From: Cryptomeria japonica | Lineage: Eukaryota; Streptophyta; Pinopsida; Cupressales; Cupressaceae | Length of the DNA stretch: 64,000 bases | Direction of reading: 5' to 3' | Assembly: GCF_030272615.1 (NCBI RefSeq) | Contig: NW_026729151.1 | Coordinates: 1 to 64,000 of the forward strand | The notes under the pieces: model-generated | The model's database searches: none | Seen by the model: only the letters and a program-made list of their open reading frames with translations | Told to the model about the DNA's origin: nothing | Program-made: the position numbers and the translations under genes | Part shown: one piece after another, positions 58,988-64,000 of the stretch | Layout: each line of letters begins with the position of its first letter | How positions within the stretch are numbered: position 1 is the stretch's first letter

Positions 58988-59281
58988 TACAACTCTATTT
59001 TGCTGAGGTGTTCGAGGAGCAGAAAATTGTCTCCTTATACCATGCTTCTCACAAAAGTTATTAACCTTGTCGGATGTAAATTCTCCACCATGGTCCGATC
59101 TCAAACATTTAATCTTCAATCCTATCTCAATTTCTACTTTAGCCTTAAAGATTTTAAACATTTCAAATGCTTCATATTTCTCCCTTAGAAAATTAACCCA
59201 CATCATTCTAGAATAATCATCAATGATTAGCATAAAATATCTATCCCGTTGAAAAAATTTAACTCTAGTAGGGTCACACAA
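58988..59281 (-). pseudogene. Copia integrase fragment (copy B)
   Basis: LIIDDYSRMMWV, KCLRSDHGGEFTS and PQQNRVVE are present; everything C-terminal of the catalytic Glu is gone. The Ser before the second Asp is the usual family residue, changed to Leu in copy A. Confidence 0.85.
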
Positions 59282-59532
59282 ATCAGTATGAATAAGATCA
59301 AGAACATCATTTGATTTATCTTGTATACTCCTAAGGAGGTTCTGGCATGTTTACCCATTTGACATTCTTTACATACCGTATTATAGGGCTTCACAATCTT
59401 AGGTATATCTCTAACTTCCTTAGTTGAACTAATGTTTACAATGCAATAAAAATTCACATGACATAGCCTCTTATTCCATAGCCAACTCTCATCAATTTGT
59501 GCAATCAAACATGCCTTCTCACTGGAATTCAA
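59227..59532 (-). pseudogene. Copia GAG-pre-integrase domain (copy B)
   Basis: Protein identical to 20223-20528. Confidence 0.85.
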
Positions 59533-59553
59533 ATGAAATATATTACCTTTTGT

Positions 59554-59964
59554 CTATGTACCAATTGTAATCTCCAAACTAGATCTATTAATGATTTTGT
59601 ATTTTCTACCCTTGAACTGTAATTGAAATCCCTTATCCACCAATTGTCCTACACTCAAATAATTATGCCTCAAACCTTCAACATAATAAACATTGCCAAT
59701 ATTGTTCTTACCATCCAATGATATAGTTCCTTTTCCTTTGATCATACATGCTTTGTCATCTCCAAATCTAACCGGACCACCATCAAATTCTTGCAAAGAT
59801 AGAAACTTCCCTTTATCACCAGTCATATAATGTGAAAAACCACTGTCAATTACCCATTCATCCTTGTCTTCAATTTTAGCAGCAAGTGCCTTCTCTTCAA
59901 GTACATTCTCTTCCAGTGCCAAAACATCTTCCCTGATAGCCAGAAACACCCATTCCTTCCCATT
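59554..59964 (-). pseudogene. Copia protease domain (copy B)
   Basis: Counterpart of 20550-20960 with a few replacements (for example FGDD for FGDN). Confidence 0.87.
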
Positions 59965-60335
59965 GTCGGTGGACTAGTATGTGTAATCGAAAACCATGAT
60001 TGGAAGATCCTAAGAGTGCTAGGGAAGCATTTGGGTAAAGAAACAAATAATGACTTGTAGAATCTCAAGTGGCTTTTCTTGGTTTGAGAGCAAGTAGGAA
60101 ATTAGGATTTTAGAGAATTCACTAGGAAGGAGATTCAAATTTGGTTGTTAATTCCATCCAAGCATGTCAAGAGCATAATTGGAAATTAGATGCACAACTT
60201 TTTCAAATTGTGACATAAGTTATTGGAAGAGTACATCATATCTCTCATCTATAGGGAGGGCAATGAGAATGTAGACACAATTGCCAAAGTGACAATTGAT
60301 TTATTCTTTTGTTAACTTAGGGTTATCCCCACAAC
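59962..60335 (+). pseudogene. RNase H-like relic next to copia (copy B)
   Basis: Counterpart of 20958-21331 with the same stops and frame changes. Confidence 0.7.
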
Positions 60336-60956
60336 CCAGCCCAACATGAAAGTTGATTTGACATAAGGAGTTACTAAGGAACTAGCTTGGCATGCTCTGC
60401 TACCATAATTTTTCCCATTGTAATAGATCACACTAATTCTCAAGAGATTAACAACTTGGATGAGATATAAGTATTCATGAATTGAGATGGTGTATTTATG
60501 ATGGATACCCTATCTAACAATTCTATGATGATTTTTGGTCTTTATTAATGATAAATAGATAGGGAAAGCCATAGTGTAATAAATGACACTAAGCATGGAT
60601 ACTACCATTTTTTTAAGAGTGAGTAATAGGTAGATTGCATTCTTTGGGCCTGTTTGAGGGGAGAATAATTGAGGTCTTCAAAACTAGAGTAGGTGTGGTG
60701 CTTCATGTATGGAGATTGATCTTTGGTGACAAATACTTGGGTGGAAATGGTTAATATTCTGTGAATTTGGACATTGTTGTGATGTTTCTTGTAATGTTTC
60801 TCAATGTAAGGGAATCAAATAAGATGGTAGAGGCATTGTTGATGAAACTAGTCTAGTCTCAATTGTTTCGAGGATTGAAAAGGTATTCATAGTGCACCAT
60901 CCCAAGATATGATTTGATTCTAGATGAAAAAATGAGGTTTGATTTGATTTAAATAT

Positions 60957-63307
60957 TGTTAGAACTCATGAAATGCGAATCCCACAAGCCTAGTTAACTT
61001 TTCCAAGAATACATGTCACACATTAAGAGAAAATTGAATGATAAAATAATTGAAGACAAATATAAATAATTGAATTGCTTGTATTTATTTGAAATTGTTT
61101 GATTACAATGAAGGATATGACATCCTTATAAAGAAACCTAACTCTAAAGATAGAAACCTTAAATGGTGGAGTCTACAAGATAGACATGGAGTTAAAAAAG
61201 AATGCATGATTGACTCATGTATGCACAAAAAGCATAATAGACTAATTAATGCAGGAAACTCTCAAAAATATAAATATAGTTTGCTTTTCCTAGTTTGCAT
61301 TATGCATGGAGAAAAATATTAATTAATTATTTATAATTAATTAATTAACTAACTAATATGCCAATATTTAATTACTAACTAAGGCATCAATTATTTAGTG
61401 AATTAATGCAATTAAGTGAATAATTAATATATAAATTATTTACTCCAACAACCCCCCTAAATGCACAACTGGGAGAGAGGCAAATATGTAGGAAAAACTA
61501 TGCAAAGATGAATGCAAGATGGGTCCCGGCCTAAAACCTGATGAGGTACCCATGAAAAAATATGGAAGTTTCTCAAAAATGGAGCAAAGGAGAAAACCTT
61601 GAATGGGAACAAAAATCTTCTCTAAAAGAGAAACAAATGACAAGCATGAAGACGCTGCAAATGTTGGCATTGTCAGACTGCTATGATGCTGAAAAATCTA
61701 ACCTCCAGAAATAAGAATGCAACAGTGTCAATATGGTAAGTGTTCCATCTCACGAAATGCATGGATAAATGGTCGCACTACATCTCCTGGTACATAGGAA
61801 CAAGTAATAAATACATAGTTAACTCACACACAAAACCAAGGAAGCATTAGCACCAATAGTAGAAACCACCCCATAATGCTGGCAAGGGAGAGGTATGATA
61901 GGTACACTAAATCTAAATGTTATTCTCCATGATGCCAAAAAAATAGAGATCAAAGACAAGAAAGGTGGAGCTCAAATCACAGGAAGGCAGGGTAGGACCA
62001 GAAAGGCACTGTTGAATTTAAAAACAAAAGATAATAAGCTGCTTATATATCTACAAAAAATGGACCTAACATCTTTATAGAGCTCTGAATCATCTTTCTG
62101 ATGATATCTCGTTTGTGAAAAATGGAGTCTGGATGCACAAGATATGCCCCCAAGAGTGCAAACAACAATTTTCTACTTCAACTAGAAAAAAAACTTGTGA
62201 AATGAAAAAATCAAGAAAATATACCTCCATATCTTGATAGTGCTTGGAAAGAGTTTTCCAAAAATATATGGTTTGCATTATTTTTGACTCTGTATGCTCA
62301 AGTTATGAGCAAACTACCAACCCCCTCTTTTAGGGCACAAACAGGGTCCAAAGGGGCCATGTATGCTGACTATATTGTTGATGTCTGCATGATGTCATGT
62401 TGACGTCAACACTGATGCAATATTCTATTGCTACAAAGGGTTGACATTTTTTTTTTTAATTAAAAAAAATAATCTTTTTTGTAACAACATGCACCAACAT
62501 GATTTTAAAAAATAAAAATTAAAAAACTAGCAATGAAATTTTTACTTTTACTAGCAATTTTTGAAAAAAAATCTGATTCAAGTACTAACGTGCATGCAGG
62601 CAGTATGACCATATGGATTTTTGTGCTTCGAAAAATGTGCCAATAAAAAATCATGCACTAGATGCCCCTTTCACCGAAAAGAGGCAAATTATATATCAAA
62701 ATTCATAGAATCAACCTTCTGAATCCAATCGTGAGGTCCTTTTTATCCCAAAACACTTCAAATTTTTAGGTACTCTCTGGAATAGAGAAAACCCTCAAAC
62801 TTCGAACCCTTGCAAAATGGACTTTGTATATCAGATTTCAGCGAAACAAAAGACAATCCTAACTTTATCGAGCCTTTTGGAACTAATTGTGCAATCCAAA
62901 TCAACCCAAGATGAATGATTTGTTGTGCATGCGAATAATCTCCATAAAAAGTGAACAAGAATCTTTAGATCTGGAGCTCTTATACCATGTTAGAATTTGT
63001 GAGATGTGAATCCCACAAGCCAGTTATCTTCTCCAAGATTACATATCACACATAAAGAGAAAATTGAAAAGCAAAATAATTGAAGACAAATAACAATAAT
63101 TGAATCGCTTGTATTGCTTTGAAATTGTTTGATTACAATGAAGGATATGACATCCTTATAAAGAAATCTAACTCTAAACATAGACACCCTAAATGGTGGA
63201 GTCTACAAGATAGACTGAGAGTTAAAAAAGAATGCATGAATTACTCATGTATGTACAAAAAGCATAACAGACTAGTTAATGCATGAAACTCTCAAAAATC
63301 TAAACAT
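60957..63307 (-). mobile_element. Non-autonomous LTR element, right end deleted
   Basis: Left LTR 60957-61450 and the non-coding interior are intact. The right LTR starts at 62988 and is cut at about 63307 by the 1,720-bp deletion, which also removed the right AATAT target duplication. The primer site (62976-62987) and purine tract (61451-61460) remain. Confidence 0.9.
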
Positions 63308-63308
63308 T

Positions 63309-63648
63309 TAAAGTAAGTGCAGGAGAGGAATCCAATATTTAACAGGCTCTAGGGTGACTAAAAGAAACAAAGAAAAAAAAAATTTAAACCAAGTGAAGGT
63401 GATTTTGCTTTTGCATTACTAAGAGCTCAAGCAAAATTGAGACGGACAGGTCAAAGTTTGTGTACTATCATATTTAACACTAAAATGTGTTGTAGTTAAT
63501 GTGGAAACCAATAATGGTAGGAAATAAACAATCAAAACTTGCAAGGACATGTACCAACTTTTGGTACACTTTGGATTTTATAATTTATCATTAACATGTC
63601 CTTTACATTTATTATTTGTTTCCAATAGTTACTGGGATGATAGTTTTA
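63309..63648. other. Intergenic after the deletion (copy B)
   Basis: Counterpart of 26025-26364; no gene seen. Confidence 0.5.
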
Positions 63649-64000
63649 TGTTCGGATTAAGGTGCCTCAACCTTAGGAGTCTCAAGTGGTTTATAATTAA
63701 TTATTTAATTGGTCAGGTGTTCTGATTTTAATTAAGTTAATGATAATATAAATTTCCAAAGTTCAACCAACAAGCGTTGAGGAGGAACCGGAATTGTGAC
63801 ACCTGTCACAAGGAAGAAACTTTGGAGAAGAAATTTTTATTTGGAGCTCTTCAAAACTATGCTCTTGCGGCAAGTGGCTGTGTAGTTTGCTTTCCTTTCT
63901 TGTGCATGTTTTTCGAAAGATTTTCAGCAGGACCAAATCTTCCACATGGATAGACTTGGAGCAAAATAGAAATTTCTATTTTTGTAGAAAGTCTTGATTT
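63649..64000 (+). repeat. Start of the 5' copia LTR (copy B, cut by window end)
   Basis: Matches 26365-26716, including the preceding TTTTA, so the copia insertion of 26365-32129 lies within the duplicated unit. The rest is outside the window. Confidence 0.9.

Larger units (their letters stand above)
56396..59964 (-). mobile_element. Truncated copia element with internal deletion (copy B)
   Basis: Same insertion as 16298-20960, reduced by 1,095 bp. The deletion joins the RT (before its ALYGLK block) directly to the integrase just after VVE, at about 58988. The junction lies in a short TTTC microhomology. Confidence 0.9.
40275..64000. repeat. Copy B of the ~40.27-kb direct duplication
   Basis: Direct counterpart of 1-26716. 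It carries the same GARP locus, SINE, copia relic, LTR element and second copia LTR. It is shorter because of two large deletions, at about 58988/58989 (1,095 bp, inside copia pol) and 63307/63309 (1,720 bp, across one LTR and its flank). Both are deletions in this copy rather than insertions in copy A, because copy A keeps continuous pol homology in the first case and an intact LTR with matching target duplication in the second. Confidence 0.95.

Noticed and set aside
58678-59281. Novel polyprotein with integrase joined directly to the RT C-terminus
   Set aside because: Comparison with copy A shows a simple 1,095-bp deletion.
1-64000. CRISPR arrays, bacterial operons, organellar inserts
   Set aside because: No regularly spaced short repeats with unique spacers, no ribosome-binding sites with close-packed genes, and no plastid or mitochondrial gene sequence was recognised.

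Overview
This is nuclear DNA from a land plant with a large, repeat-dominated genome. The support is Ty1-copia elements with the plant domain order, an L1-type LINE with plant-style RNase H relics, a tRNA-derived SINE, and one plant-specific GARP (G2-like) transcription-factor locus with small, correctly phased introns. The low gene density and AT-rich composition would suit a gymnosperm, but the sequence alone does not fix the species.

The dominant structure is a direct duplication with a period of about 40.27 kb. Copy A occupies 1-26716 or further. Copy B runs from 40275 to the window end. Both probably continue outside the window. Substitutions are roughly 0.5-1% by eye, plus a few clean indels. 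Each copy carries, in order: AT-rich DNA; a GC-rich inverted repeat (2.0-2.5 kb); a LINE ORF1 zinc-knuckle relic; the GARP locus (4.76-5.48 kb); a 519-bp tandem duplication; an RG-rich open frame; AT-rich repeats; a truncated RNase H relic; a decayed unrecognised gene (10.1-10.7 kb); a minus-strand SINE with 18-bp target duplications (14.4-14.7 kb); a 5'-truncated minus-strand copia element (16.3-21.0 kb) abutting a second RNase H relic; a non-coding LTR element (22.0-24.5 kb); and the 5' LTR of a second copia element. Copy B has lost 1,095 bp of copia pol and 1,720 bp across one LTR. The GARP first exon has two stop codons in copy A but is open in copy B.

Between the copies lie the rest of the second copia element (26365-32129), a 5'-truncated LINE on the minus strand (32550-35530), and 4.4 kb with no recognisable gene (35531-39930), which holds a 62-bp tandem repeat and two 24-bp palindromes. 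An inverted copy of the 9.7-kb RNase H relic lies across the start of copy B.

The only plausible host genes are the GARP locus (best in copy B, and shortened even there), an RG-rich exon-like frame, and a weak exon candidate near 41.7 kb. Everything else recognisable is transposon-derived and mostly decayed. No CRISPR, bacterial operon, organellar gene or functional tRNA/rRNA gene was seen.
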